Origin: Spirochaetaceae bacterium
GTDB taxonomy: Bacteria; Spirochaetota; Spirochaetia; Treponematales; Treponemataceae
Assembly: GCA_017622235.1 (NCBI GenBank)
Contig: JAGARN010000006.1
Span: 1-41,749, forward strand
Length of the DNA: 41,749 bases
Direction: 5' to 3'
Shown here in pieces: positions 16,334-26,017 of the stretch. The translations under genes were made by a program, and so were the position numbers. The notes under the pieces were generated by a model. That model was not told where the DNA came from, ran no database searches, and was given only the letters and a program-made list of their open reading frames with translations. Position 1 is the first letter of the stretch, and every line of letters begins with the position of its first letter.

Positions 16334-17437
16334 ATGCAAATCCCATTTTTAAGTTTAAAAGACGTAACAGATAAATATTCTTCAGAAATTCATCAAGCTG
16401 TTAGCCGTGTAATTGATTCTGGGTGGTATCTTCAAGGAAAAGAAAACGAAACTTTTGAAGCAAATTATTCAAAATATATAGGAACAAAATATACAGTTGG
16501 ATGTGCAAACGGTCTTGATGCTTTAATTTGGATTTTACGTGGTTATATTGAACTTGGTGTAATGAAAGAAGGTGATGAAGTGATTGTTCCAGCAAATACA
16601 TACATTGCATCAATTTTAGCAATTACAGAAAATAATCTTGTTCCAGTTTTAGTTGAACCTTCTTTAGAAACTTTACAAATTGATGATTCTTTAATTGAAT
16701 CAAAAATTACAAAAAAAACAAAAGCAATTATGATTGTTCACCTATATGGACAATGTGCTTATACAGAGAAGATTGCAGAACTTTGCAAAAAATACAACTT
16801 AAAACTTATAGAAGACAATGCTCAATCTCATGGCTGTTTGTACAAAGGCAGAAAAACTGGTAGTCTAGGAGATGCTGCTGGTCACAGTTTTTATCCTGGA
16901 AAAAATCTTGGTGCTTTAGGGGATGCGGGAGCTGTAACAACAAATGATAAAGAATTAGCAAAAGCTGTTCGTTCATTGGCAAATTACGGTTCAGCAAAAA
17001 AATACGTTTTTCAGTATCAGGGGCGAAATAGTCGCTTAGATGAAATTCAAGCAGCGATCCTTGATGTAAAACTAAAACATTTAGATGAAGATGTAAAACT
17101 TCGCCAAAATGTTGCTCGCCGTTATATTGAAGGGATAAAAAATCCCAAAGTGAAACTTCCAAATGTTCCTGATTTTTCTGCCCATGCTTTTCATGTGTTC
17201 CCTGTGATGTGCGAAAATAGAGATGAGTTTCAAAAATATCTTGAAGGAAATGGAATTGGAACAAATATTCATTATCCCATTCCTCCTCACCAGCAGGAAT
17301 GCTATACTGAATGGAACAATATAAGTTTGCCAATCACTGAACGGATTCATGCAGAGGAATTGAGCCTGCCTATGAGTCCTTGTTTAACAGATGAACAAGT
17401 GAATTGGGTAATTCAGTGTGTGAACGAATGGGAGTAA
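16334..17437 (+). CDS. DegT/DnrJ/EryC1 sugar 3-aminotransferase (FdtB/QdtB type)
   Basis: PLP-dependent aminotransferase of 367 residues. Fold landmarks are [52 protein letters not shown] and [16 protein letters not shown], the last with the PLP-binding lysine; [13 protein letters not shown] follows. It aminates the 3-keto sugar made by the FdtA/QdtA-like enzyme. The three genes together give dTDP-Fuc3NAc or dTDP-Qui3NAc. RmlA and RmlB, which make the precursor, are not in the window. Confidence 0.92.
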   Translation: MQIPFLSLKDVTDKYSSEIHQAVSRVIDSGWYLQGKENETFEANYSKYIGTKYTVGCANGLDALIWILRGYIELGVMKEGDEVIVPANTYIASILAITENNLVPVLVEPSLETLQIDDSLIESKITKKTKAIMIVHLYGQCAYTEKIAELCKKYNLKLIEDNAQSHGCLYKGRKTGSLGDAAGHSFYPGKNLGALGDAGAVTTNDKELAKAVRSLANYGSAKKYVFQYQGRNSRLDEIQAAILDVKLKHLDEDVKLRQNVARRYIEGIKNPKVKLPNVPDFSAHAFHVFPVMCENRDEFQKYLEGNGIGTNIHYPIPPHQQECYTEWNNISLPITERIHAEELSLPMSPCLTDEQVNWVIQCVNEWE

Positions 17438-17442
17438 GGGAA

Positions 17443-18408
17443 ATGAAGTGTTATTTTGCTTTGTCAGATGATGTAGCTGACAATGATGCGTATTATTGGA
17501 TGTTTGTTGCAACTCTAAACTCAGCAAGAAAAAATACAAGTCTGGACTTACATTGTCTCTATGATTTTAGAAAGAAAACTGTCGAAAATATCGAAGATGA
17601 TAGAATCTATAAATTGTTAAAAGAATATTCAGTTACTGTTCATCTTACAACGATAGATTTTGAGGAAGATTTACTGAGTGTATATACTGATAATTATTTA
17701 CAACAAATTAATGTAACAAAAAGTTCACTATACTCTCGATTTCTTCGCTTTATGATTGCAGATATAGAGACAGAAGATGAATATATTCTGTATGCAGATA
17801 CTGATGTTTTATTTTTAAAGGATATTCATTTAGATGATTTTGTTTCTCTGACTAGTAAAGAAAATAAGAGTGTTCCAAAAACAATTGGTGTTTGTTCTGA
17901 GGAAAGCAATAATTATGAGTACATGAATTTTAATGCTGGAATTATGTTAATCAATACCTCTTATTACAAGCAAGTGAAAAAAACATTTTTAGATTGGATA
18001 TCTCATGGAAGAAAAGCAAGAGGAGAATGTTGCGATCAAGGATATTTGAACGAAATTTGTGAACGTGATTTTGAAAGGGTGAGCAACGTTTTTAATTGGA
18101 AGCCATATTGGGGAGTTAATTCTGATGCTGCTATTGTCCATTTGCATGGAGTGAAGCCAACTGTAAAGGAGGGACAAGAGGGGGAATTTATACCTTTCGT
18201 TAGTAAGTATATGTTCGATAACCCTGGAGCGAAAGATGGTTGGTTTCATTATTTTGATTTGTTTGCTACCTATACGGGTAATTCAAAAATGAACACCATC
18301 GTCTTGAATAATTTGACTGTTACTATGAATGCTCAAGATCCAGATTATTTCAGTTTTAAACGAAGAGTATTTAGAAAATTAGGTAAGATTTTAGGGATAA
18401 GGAAGTAA
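17443..18408 (+). CDS. Glycosyltransferase, GT8-like
   Basis: Protein of 321 residues. YILYADTDVLFLKDI carries the DxD metal motif of GT8-type retaining transferases, and FNAGIMLINTSYYK and CCDQGYLNEIC are typical of the fold's sugar-binding part. It would add a hexose to a lipid-linked or surface glycan from a nucleotide sugar. ATG 17443 is chosen, with GGGAG 8 nt upstream; the longer in-frame start at 17404 would overlap the aminotransferase. The stop shares one base with the flippase ATG. Confidence 0.82.
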   Translation: MKCYFALSDDVADNDAYYWMFVATLNSARKNTSLDLHCLYDFRKKTVENIEDDRIYKLLKEYSVTVHLTTIDFEEDLLSVYTDNYLQQINVTKSSLYSRFLRFMIADIETEDEYILYADTDVLFLKDIHLDDFVSLTSKENKSVPKTIGVCSEESNNYEYMNFNAGIMLINTSYYKQVKKTFLDWISHGRKARGECCDQGYLNEICERDFERVSNVFNWKPYWGVNSDAAIVHLHGVKPTVKEGQEGEFIPFVSKYMFDNPGAKDGWFHYFDLFATYTGNSKMNTIVLNNLTVTMNAQDPDYFSFKRRVFRKLGKILGIRK

Positions 18409-19940
18409 TGGCATCCCGCAAAAAACAAACGCTTAAGAATATTACCGTCGCTTTTTTTTCTAACATATTGATTTATGTGTTGTCCCTTTTTACTAGTAGG
18501 GTAATTAAGGAAAGATTGGGACTGGATATTTTGGGATTAAACGGAGTGCTTGCCAATGTTATTTCTATCTTGAGTTTAACGGAGCTTGGTGTTGGGGGAG
18601 CCATAACTTTTGCTCTTTATAAACCATTGGCACACCAAAACAGAGAACTGATTAAATCCATTATGGCCTTTTACAAGAAGGCATATAGAATAATTGCCTT
18701 AGCTGTAGCTGTTCTCGGTCTCGTTTTATTACCTCTTGTGCCAAATTTTATTAAAAGTTCAGAATTCTCAAACAAGTATATCTATGTGGTTTACCTTTTG
18801 TTTTTAGCAAATAGTGTTCTATCCTATCTGTTAGTATATAAACGTACTCTTATTGTAGCAGACCAAAAAAACTATGTTATTACTACTATTACTTTAATTT
18901 ACACTTACGTACTAAAGATTTCCCAATTAGTAGCAGTTTATTTTACTTCAAATTATATTCTTTTCCTTGTAATTCAAATTGTTAGTACTCTTGTATATAA
19001 CCTTGTTATAAGTTTTGTTTGTGATAAACTTTATCCCTTCTTAAAAGAAGGGGCAGAAAAATTACCTCAAGAACATATACAAATTATTACAAAAAAAGTA
19101 AAAGCTTTGTTTTTTCATTCTCTTGGAACGGTTATAGTTCTTGGAACAGATAATATTCTTATTTCTTACTTTTGTGGAATCACAGAGGGAGGACGTTATA
19201 CCAGCTATCTTAGTATTATCAATATGATTGGTACAATTGTGGTAATTATTTTTGATAACTTACGAGATAGTCTTGGAAATTTCTTAGTAACAGAAACAAG
19301 GGAAAGAAAAAGAGAGTTATTTAACAACTTGTTTTTTATGAATCAGACCTTAGTAGCTATTTTTTCTATTTGTTTATGGTTGTTGCTTACTCATTTTGTA
19401 CAGTTTTGGTTTGGGGCAGATACCGTATTACAAAACTATGTGGTTGCATCCATGGTTCTGTGTTTTTATATTCAAAAGAGTATGCTTGCAGCAGGAGGAA
19501 TGAAAAGTTCCGCAGGTTTATTTGAACAGGATAGATTTGTATCCATATATGAATCCTGTATTAACTTAGTAGCTTCAATTTTGCTAGCTAGAAAATTCGG
19601 AATTATGGGTGTTATTCTGGGAACTATTATTAGTACGCTTGCTGGTCCTTTTTTAGCACAACCAATTATTCTTTTTAAAAATATCTTTAAGGAGAATTCG
19701 ATAAAGTATTTTACACTCTATAGTTCCTATTTTTCTAGGTTTTTGCTAATATTAGGTGTAAGTTATTTTCTTTTTCACCATGTGATTGGATTCATCCCTA
19801 CGAATATCTTTAGTTTTTTACTTGAAGCAGTTTTGCTTTTTATGTTTGTTTGCATTTGTTGGTTTATTTCGGTAGCATGGAAAAAAGAAACAAGGTATTT
19901 TATTGGGTTGGTAAAGGGAAAAGTTAAAAGGGAAAAATGA
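18408..19940 (+). CDS. wzx: Wzx-type oligosaccharide flippase
   Basis: Integral membrane protein of 510 residues with about 12-14 hydrophobic segments (for example AVAVLGLVLLPLVP and IIVATFILFL-like stretches). FTSRVIKERLGLDILGLNGV at the start and GVGGAITFALYKPLA match the polysaccharide transporter (MATE/MVF) superfamily. It would flip undecaprenol-linked repeat units to the outer face of the inner membrane. Overlaps of 1 nt and 4 nt with its neighbours show tight operon coupling. No Wzy polymerase or Wzz regulator was recognised nearby. Confidence 0.88.
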   Translation: MASRKKQTLKNITVAFFSNILIYVLSLFTSRVIKERLGLDILGLNGVLANVISILSLTELGVGGAITFALYKPLAHQNRELIKSIMAFYKKAYRIIALAVAVLGLVLLPLVPNFIKSSEFSNKYIYVVYLLFLANSVLSYLLVYKRTLIVADQKNYVITTITLIYTYVLKISQLVAVYFTSNYILFLVIQIVSTLVYNLVISFVCDKLYPFLKEGAEKLPQEHIQIITKKVKALFFHSLGTVIVLGTDNILISYFCGITEGGRYTSYLSIINMIGTIVVIIFDNLRDSLGNFLVTETRERKRELFNNLFFMNQTLVAIFSICLWLLLTHFVQFWFGADTVLQNYVVASMVLCFYIQKSMLAAGGMKSSAGLFEQDRFVSIYESCINLVASILLARKFGIMGVILGTIISTLAGPFLAQPIILFKNIFKENSIKYFTLYSSYFSRFLLILGVSYFLFHHVIGFIPTNIFSFLLEAVLLFMFVCICWFISVAWKKETRYFIGLVKGKVKREK

Positions 19941-20758
19941 TGATCGTTACAATTTTCACACCTACCTATAATCGAGCGTATAGTTTATCTCAATTGTATA
20001 AAAGCCTCTGTTCTCAAACTTCTTCAGATTTTGAATGGATTATTGTTGATGACTGCTCTTCTGATAATACAAAATCTCTGGTAAGAGAATGGATTGAAGA
20101 AAAAAAAATATCTATAACATATTTCCTTCAGCCTCAGAATGGTGGAAAGCATAGAGCAATCAACAAAGGTGTAGAACTAGCCAAAGGTGAACTTTTTTTT
20201 ATTGTAGATAGTGATGATTTTTTAACAGATGATGCTGTTGAATCAATAGTTTCCGAATGGAGTGTCCTTCCTGAAAAGCAATAGTATGCAGGTCTTTGTT
20301 TTAGAAGGATGACCAAGAATTTGGAAATATTAGGATCAGATTTTCCTGCTATGAGATGCTCCGGAACAAGTATTGATATTGCATATAAATGGGAATGTGT
20401 TGCAGATAAAGCAGAGATATTTAAAACAGAAATGTTACAAAAATACCCTTTCCCTGAGATAAAAGGAGAAAATTTTTGTCAAGAAGCTGTAATTTGGTTT
20501 AAAATTGCTCGAGATAAAAATGGCTTGTTACTATGTATAAACAAAGGGATTTATGTCTGTGAATATTTACCAGATGGATTAACTGCAAACATAGGTGAAA
20601 AAATGAAAAATAATCCACGGTATAATTTCTTATGGCAGATGACATTATTATCAATTCCTTATGAGTGGAAATGGCCCAATATAAAAAATATTATAAAAAC
20701 AGCTTGTTGGATGGTATACAGAATTTATTTCAGGAGGTTTTTTAAGAATGATACCTAA
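19937..20758 (+). pseudogene. GT2 glycosyltransferase interrupted by one in-frame TAG
   Basis: The frame runs for 274 codons from ATG 19937 (overlapping the wzx stop by 4 nt) with a single TAG at 20282-20284. Upstream is a GT2 N-terminal domain (FTPTYNRAYSLSQLYKSL, IIVDDCSSDNT, NGGKHRAINKGV, FIVDSDDF as the DxD-like metal site). Downstream in the same frame the family continues (AGLCFRRM, DIAYKWECVADKAEIFKTE, EYLPDGLT). Everything except the stop is intact and the frame is kept, so this is a recent nonsense change (for example AAG to TAG), readthrough, or a sequence error. The 3' half has an ATG at 20309 without a good ribosome-binding site. Confidence 0.88.
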
Positions 20759-21512
20759 AAAGATACATTATTGCTGGTTTGGTGGTAAACCATTGCCTCA
20801 ATTAGCAAAAAATTGTATTGAATCATGGAAAAAAAATCTTCCGGATTACGATATCATTGAATGGAACGAATCCAATTTTGATATTAATTGTTGTGAGTAC
20901 GTAAAAGAGTCTTATCAAGCAAAAAAATGGGCCTTTGTTAGTGATTATGCTCGTTTACAGATTTTATATAATGAAGGTGGAATATATTTTGACACAGATG
21001 TAAAAATCATTAGACCCTTTGATGATATTATCGAAGCTGGTAATTTTATGGCAATGGAATTACCTTCTGCAACAATTAATCTAGGACTTGGATTTGGGGT
21101 AGAAAAAAATAGTTTTTTTTTACAAGATATGCTTGAAATGTATAGAAAGGAGAACTTTGTTCTTGCTGACGGAACTTATAACCAAAAGACGATTGTGCAA
21201 AATGTAACAGAAAAATTACTGGCACAAGGTCTAAAACAAGAAAACACTATACAAAATATTGCAGGATTTACCTTATATCCTACAGATTATTTTTGTCCAT
21301 ATAATTATCAAAATAATACGATAAATATAACCAAGAATACCTGTTGTATTCATCTTTATGATGGTTCATGGTTGGAAGGTAATCCTGTTGAAGTAAAAGC
21401 CCGTCAGACGTATATTTTGTGGGGATACAGAAATATAGTTACAAAACTTTTCCATAAGATTTATGTAAAGTTACTCACAGTTTTTTATACTTTAAAGGAG
21501 CATAACAAATGA
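20748..21512 (+). CDS. GT32-type (DXD sugar-binding) glycosyltransferase
   Basis: Protein of 254 residues. MIPKKIHYCWFGGKPLP at the N terminus, AFVSDYARLQILYNEGG and IYFDTDVKI (DxD) are hallmarks of the GT32/OCH1-like family found in capsule loci. It should transfer a hexose from a nucleotide sugar. AGGAGG lies 8 nt before the ATG, inside the end of the interrupted GT2 frame, so its translation does not depend on that gene. Its stop overlaps the next start. Confidence 0.88.
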   Translation: MIPKKIHYCWFGGKPLPQLAKNCIESWKKNLPDYDIIEWNESNFDINCCEYVKESYQAKKWAFVSDYARLQILYNEGGIYFDTDVKIIRPFDDIIEAGNFMAMELPSATINLGLGFGVEKNSFFLQDMLEMYRKENFVLADGTYNQKTIVQNVTEKLLAQGLKQENTIQNIAGFTLYPTDYFCPYNYQNNTINITKNTCCIHLYDGSWLEGNPVEVKARQTYILWGYRNIVTKLFHKIYVKLLTVFYTLKEHNK

Positions 21513-22768
21513 AACCCACCATCTTAATGCTTCCATCTTGGTATCCTATTAATGGCTCTGTGGGTGGCTCATTTTTTCGTGAACAGGCACTTGCATTGTT
21601 AGAAAACTTTAATTTTGTAGTATTGGTATATACAGAAAAAAAGATCCCAGCACCCTTGTTCTTTTTGAGAAGTTTGATAGGCAAAAATAAACCTAAAATC
21701 TTGTATAACAGGAATGATAATGGCTTGGAAGAATTTTCTGGCACCATTTTTGTTCCAAAATATTATATTTTAGGACTTGCCTTGTTCAAATTACGGAGAA
21801 TCCTTTATAAAAATAAAAGCTTGCAGCAAGGAGTAGGGGGGATAGAGCCTAAGTCAGTTTCAAAGGCAAGAGACAAAGGTATTTCTCTGATCAAGAAAAA
21901 GAATCTTTTGCCGCACTTTGACTGTGTTTTGGGGCAGACGGCACAGGATATGGCAGCTCTATCGCAAGCATTTGCTCAGCAATTTAATGTTCCCTATGTT
22001 GTGTCAGAACATGGCCCTTTCCCTTGGCCAGGCTCTGTGATAAGTGATGTGATGGCTAATGCTATAGAAAGGGCTGATGCGTTTTTAGCAATTAGTAACG
22101 ATAAAATACGCCAGGTTTTGTTGCAAAACATCACGATAAGTCCTTGGTATGTGGGAAATATGGTAGATGATACTTTGTATACCTTGAAACAAAATGGAAA
22201 TATTGAAAAAACTTTTGTAATTGTTGCCGCATATAGTTTTTACAAAAATTACGATATGTTTATAAAAACTATGGAGTATTTAAAGACCATTGCCCAGAAG
22301 AAATTCAAAATTTTGATTGTAGGATATGGTGCTAATAAAGGGTATTCAAAGAATGCAGAAATTTTGGAAGAAAAAGTAAGAAATTCAAATTTTTCTGATA
22401 TTGCAGAGCTTATTCCTTCTGTATCAAGAGAAGATATGCCTTCAATTTACAATAAGGCAGATGCCTTTGTCATGACCTCTATCCAAGAAGGTATGCCTGT
22501 AAGTGCATTGGAAGCAGCAATGTCTGGACTCCCTATTTTCTCTACTCGTTGCGGTGGCGTAGAAGATTATGTGGATGATAAAATTGGTAAGATTGTTTCT
22601 TTGCTGGATTATCAAGGATTAGCTCATGCCTGCAATGACTTTTTGAATGGAACTGTGGTATATGATTCAGTTCATATTCGCTCCACCGTTCTCGCTCAAT
22701 TTGGCAAAAAAACCTTTGTCAAAAATATGAGTGAGGCTATTTTTAGTGTTTTAAAGGAAAGTCAATGA
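21509..22768 (+). CDS. GT4 family glycosyltransferase
   Basis: Protein of 419 residues with a GT-B fold. SWYPINGSVGGSFFREQALAL marks the N-terminal domain. The C-terminal domain has VSEHGPFPWPG, IVGYGANKGYS and SIQEGMPVSALEAAMSGLP, the family's nucleotide-sugar E(x7)E-type motif. It is likely a cytoplasmic retaining transferase for the surface glycan; donor and acceptor are unknown. ATGA overlaps join it to the genes on both sides. Confidence 0.88.
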   Translation: MKPTILMLPSWYPINGSVGGSFFREQALALLENFNFVVLVYTEKKIPAPLFFLRSLIGKNKPKILYNRNDNGLEEFSGTIFVPKYYILGLALFKLRRILYKNKSLQQGVGGIEPKSVSKARDKGISLIKKKNLLPHFDCVLGQTAQDMAALSQAFAQQFNVPYVVSEHGPFPWPGSVISDVMANAIERADAFLAISNDKIRQVLLQNITISPWYVGNMVDDTLYTLKQNGNIEKTFVIVAAYSFYKNYDMFIKTMEYLKTIAQKKFKILIVGYGANKGYSKNAEILEEKVRNSNFSDIAELIPSVSREDMPSIYNKADAFVMTSIQEGMPVSALEAAMSGLPIFSTRCGGVEDYVDDKIGKIVSLLDYQGLAHACNDFLNGTVVYDSVHIRSTVLAQFGKKTFVKNMSEAIFSVLKESQ

Positions 22769-23625
22769 CAGAACCCCTTGTTTCAATTTGTGTAATAACA
22801 TATAACTCATCAAAAACAGTGGTTGAGACCTTAGAGAGTATTAAAAATCAGTCTTATTCCAATATAGAGTTGGTTGTTTCTGATGACTGTTCTCCCGATA
22901 ATACAGTGGAAATTGTTCAGCAGTGGTTGGAACAAAATAAATCTTGTTTTATTAGAACAGAACTTATTACAGTAGAAAAAAATACAGGTGTTACTGGTAA
23001 TGTAAATCGTGGACTAAAGGTGTGCCAAGGTAAATATGTAAAAGACATTGCAGGCGATGATGCTCTTCTCCCAAATTACGTCCAAGAATGTGTGGCTTAT
23101 TTAGAAGAGCATCCAGAGATTCATGTTTTGTTTACAAGGGTTAAATTTATTGATGGAAAAGGACATGAAGTGATTCGAACAGATGTTAATTACGATTACT
23201 TTTCTTTAGAGGCTCATGAACAATTTCAATTTATAATTAATCATGGTGTTCCATCTATTCCCACCCCCAGTATAATATATAGAAATGAGGTATTTTCTAC
23301 AGTTGGATATTTTGATGAACGAATTCCTATGTGGGAAGATGGACCTATGTATTTTATTTTAACAAAAAATAATATTCGACTTTATTTGCTGGATAAGGTG
23401 TTAATTCATAACGGGGTTTTATCTAATTCGCTATCTAACGCAGCCCCTTTTAGACACAGAAGGTCTATTGCTCTCTTTTTTTATTATTATCTACTAAAAT
23501 ATGAAATAACAAGAAAACCTATTAAAGCCCTATATCACTGTTTTAAATTCTTTATGCTATATCATTCTGATAAGAAAATTTGCCAGAGAATTTTGGCTGT
23601 TTTGGAGAAGCGAAAAACCTCTTAG
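22765..23625 (+). CDS. GT2 family glycosyltransferase
   Basis: Protein of 286 residues with a GT-A fold. SICVITYNSSKTVVETLESI, LVVSDDCSPDNTVEIV and IAGDDALLP (metal site) are classic GT2 motifs, and YFDERIPMWEDGPMYF carries the likely catalytic acidic residues. It is the last plus-strand gene of the first glycan run; its stop overlaps the convergent GT4 stop by 4 nt. Confidence 0.88.
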   Translation: MTEPLVSICVITYNSSKTVVETLESIKNQSYSNIELVVSDDCSPDNTVEIVQQWLEQNKSCFIRTELITVEKNTGVTGNVNRGLKVCQGKYVKDIAGDDALLPNYVQECVAYLEEHPEIHVLFTRVKFIDGKGHEVIRTDVNYDYFSLEAHEQFQFIINHGVPSIPTPSIIYRNEVFSTVGYFDERIPMWEDGPMYFILTKNNIRLYLLDKVLIHNGVLSNSLSNAAPFRHRRSIALFFYYYLLKYEITRKPIKALYHCFKFFMLYHSDKKICQRILAVLEKRKTS

Positions 23626-24797
23626 GCATCCAGTATGTAGCGTATGAGAGCTTGCAAATCATTTTCTTGTTTTTTCATTAGGCGAGTAAAGGTTGTCAAA
23701 GATTTCTTTTTATAGTCTTCATATTTTTGAGAACAGAGTATAAGAGCTCGGAATAGGTCTTCTGGATAAAATGGGCTAAATGAAATAACACTATCTTGGT
23801 ATACCTCTGGAAGGCTTGTAACATTGGAGCACACTACTGGTGTGCCGTATTTCATAGCTTCCATAGGAGGATACCCATAGCCTTCGCTAATACTTGGGTA
23901 TACCAAGGCAAATGCATTCTTGTAGGCAATTTCTAAGTCTGAATCAGACAAAAAAGGGATTACTTCTATATTTTTACCACTGAGAGATATATTTCCACAG
24001 GCAAGAACAATATAATCATTACCAGCATAAGAAAGAAACCTTTCCCATTGTTCAAAAAAAAGTGCTGCGTTTTTATTTCTTCGTGTACAACTTAATAGCA
24101 GAAAATATTTTTTTTGTTGTTCAATTAACTTTTTTAGTTTTGGATTCTCAATAATGATAGGTAGATTTTGTGGAATTGACTTATGAGGTGGTGCAAATAC
24201 CTTAATTTCATTTTGTATCCCATCAAAGAAATATAGTAGTGCATATTTAGTATATTCTGAAACAGTAATTAAAAATACATTTTCTTGTTTAACTAGTTTT
24301 GCAATATTTCCATAGGCTTTTTTGACAACTCTTTGTTTGAAGAACTTGTGATATTGTCTTTGCAGTTTCATTTTAAATTGGCTTTTAAGTTTGGATGAAG
24401 CTACGTAAAGCTGTTCAAAGATATATCTTTCTTTTGAGTTAATCATTCCATCGTAAAGTTGAGACAAGTCTCCCACGTCATGTATTGTTAGGTATACTTT
24501 ACAGGAAATAGAAGATAGATCGTAAAAGGCATATCGTTGTCCAATTGCTATATATACTATGTCTATATCGTTTTTCTGAATAAAACTGTTTATATCTTCA
24601 TGAATATCTACTAAAAGTATTTTATTATTGTCAATAGTGCTTTTAAGTTCTTCTGGAATTATTTCTTCTTTGTTATATAAACCAAAAATAATTACATTAG
24701 TTTGTTGGAGTAGGGAATTAAAGATGACCTTTGTGTATTCAGTTCCCCCGTTTATAAAAGTATCTTGCATAGAAATAAAATCAAAGAGAATATTCAT
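23622..24797 (-). CDS. GT4 family glycosyltransferase on the opposite strand
   Basis: Protein of 391 residues. NGGTEYTKVIF at the N terminus and LLSCTRRNKNAALFFEQW, YPSISEGYGYPPMEAMKYGTP and VCSNVTSLPEV in the C-terminal half define the GT4 GT-B fold. It is the only minus-strand gene in the glycan region. Its start has no Shine-Dalgarno sequence; TTGACA and a weak TAAAAC box put the transcript start close to ATG 24797. The opposite orientation and own promoter suggest separate acquisition or regulation. Confidence 0.86.
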   Translation of the reverse strand: MNILFDFISMQDTFINGGTEYTKVIFNSLLQQTNVIIFGLYNKEEIIPEELKSTIDNNKILLVDIHEDINSFIQKNDIDIVYIAIGQRYAFYDLSSISCKVYLTIHDVGDLSQLYDGMINSKERYIFEQLYVASSKLKSQFKMKLQRQYHKFFKQRVVKKAYGNIAKLVKQENVFLITVSEYTKYALLYFFDGIQNEIKVFAPPHKSIPQNLPIIIENPKLKKLIEQQKKYFLLLSCTRRNKNAALFFEQWERFLSYAGNDYIVLACGNISLSGKNIEVIPFLSDSDLEIAYKNAFALVYPSISEGYGYPPMEAMKYGTPVVCSNVTSLPEVYQDSVISFSPFYPEDLFRALILCSQKYEDYKKKSLTTFTRLMKKQENDLQALIRYILDA

Positions 24798-24804
24798 AGT
24801 CCAA

Positions 24805-24832
24805 GTTTTATTTAAATATTTTATATTGTCAA
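24805..24832 (-). promoter_or_regulatory. Predicted promoter for the minus-strand GT4 gene
   Basis: Minus strand TTGACA (24832-24827), 16-bp gap, TAAAAC (24810-24805), then 7 nt to ATG 24797. The -35 is perfect and the -10 is weak. No Shine-Dalgarno sequence is seen, so the message may be leaderless. Confidence 0.4.
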
Positions 24833-24908
24833 TGTGTATTTTGGGTCTTCAAGGAATTTTACAATACAATCTTAAATTTATCATCTGGTAATTTCATCTT
24901 TAATCTAT

Positions 24909-24914
24909 TACAAT
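24909..24914 (+). promoter_or_regulatory. Predicted -10 box for the GT2 gene at 24921
   Basis: TACAAT followed by 6 nt and ATG 24921; the -35 region (TGGTAA at 17 bp) is poor. No Shine-Dalgarno sequence is present. Confidence 0.3.
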
Positions 24915-24920
24915 ATCACC

Positions 24921-25766
24921 ATGAATCTTTGTGCAGTAGTTGTTTGGTACAATCCTAATCAGCAGGCCGTGGAAAATATTCTCAAATATTGCAAGCTATG
25001 TGCTCAGGTCTATATTGTTGATAATAGTGATGGAGATAATTCATCTTTGGCAAAAGATATTCCCAATGGAAAATATTTTGCTAATTTACAAAACAAGGGT
25101 ATTGCTGCAGCACTTAATGAGGGGTGTAAATTTGCATTACAAGATGGCTTTCACTGGTGTATGACTATGGATCAGGATTCTTCTTGGGAAGAAGATGTTT
25201 TGATTCAGTTTTTTTCAGAAATAAAGAACTATCAGAGGGAAAAACGTGTTTCCTTTGCTCCCACCCATACTAATGAAATAAAATCCCTTGTGGGAGATGT
25301 AAAATATGCTGTTAAAGGAACTTGTAAGGCTGAAATAAATTTCCCAGACAAGGTAATGACTAGCGGAAATATTATAAACTTGACTATATGGGAAGCTATT
25401 GGAAAGTTTAACGAAGGTTTATTTATAGACGAAGTTGATCATGAGTTTTGTTACCGATTATGGGAAAATGGTTACGAGGTTTGTGAGTTTCCCAAAATTC
25501 TTATGAGCCACACGCTAGGTTATGTAAAAAGAACCATTCTTCCTCGTCCTTGTAAGCATTCTGGGGTTCGTCTGTACTATATTTTTCGAAATATGTTATA
25601 CATCAAACAACATTATCCAAAATTTTACAAACGTAATGGATACAAAAAATATATGATAGTAGCAGTTTTTCAAAAATTGCTAGAATTTAAATGGCGAGAT
25701 TTAGTTTTTATAAAAAAAGGAATAAATGCTGCTAAAAAATGTGAATTAGGTTCATATAGAGGTTGA
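24921..25766 (+). CDS. GT2 family glycosyltransferase, rhamnosyltransferase-like
   Basis: Protein of 281 residues. AVVVWYNPNQQAVENIL, VYIVDNSDGDN, NKGIAAALNEGC and MTMDQDSSWEED (metal site) match the RfbN-like rhamnosyltransferase group of GT2; LFIDEVDHEFCYRLWENGYE carries the later conserved acidic block. Donor is plausibly a dTDP-deoxysugar but not shown by sequence. It is divergent from the GT4 gene (124-bp gap) and followed by decayed sequence rather than by another gene. Confidence 0.87.
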   Translation: MNLCAVVVWYNPNQQAVENILKYCKLCAQVYIVDNSDGDNSSLAKDIPNGKYFANLQNKGIAAALNEGCKFALQDGFHWCMTMDQDSSWEEDVLIQFFSEIKNYQREKRVSFAPTHTNEIKSLVGDVKYAVKGTCKAEINFPDKVMTSGNIINLTIWEAIGKFNEGLFIDEVDHEFCYRLWENGYEVCEFPKILMSHTLGYVKRTILPRPCKHSGVRLYYIFRNMLYIKQHYPKFYKRNGYKKYMIVAVFQKLLEFKWRDLVFIKKGINAAKKCELGSYRG

Positions 25767-25937
25767 CTAAAACTTTAGTTTATACGTTGAGTTTATCGAA
25801 ATGAGCTTTTATACCATGCGTGGTATTTTCGAGAGTTTCAACTGCCATATTTATACTTACTGGCTATATCCTATAAAGCAACTACAAAAAACTTTTTGTC
25901 TACGGTAATCGAGTTAAAGTAGTATCTTTCAGCATTT

Positions 25938-25983
25938 ACGTAATATGCCATCTATTTTGCTATGTTGCAAACTTGTTTCAATG
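25938..25983 (-). pseudogene. Remnant of a paralogue of the 67-aa protein gene
   Basis: Minus-strand translation LKQVCNIAK-stop-MAYYV aligns with LKQVCDIAEWMTYYV at the C terminus of the protein encoded at 13343-13546. The TGG codon has become TAG. Nucleotides agree over about 46 bp with scattered changes. Upstream homology is not visible. Confidence 0.7.
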
Positions 25984-26017
25984 TGTTTTTTTAGCTAACA
26001 TTTTATATATTTTTATC

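Noticed and set aside
16806..17333. Minus-strand open frame of 175 codons opposite the aminotransferase gene
   Set aside because: Shadow of a clear DegT-family gene; no motif or start signal.
25780..25847. 22-codon minus-strand ORF
   Set aside because: Too short and unrecognised, in a decayed region; kept only as a note in the intergenic entry.
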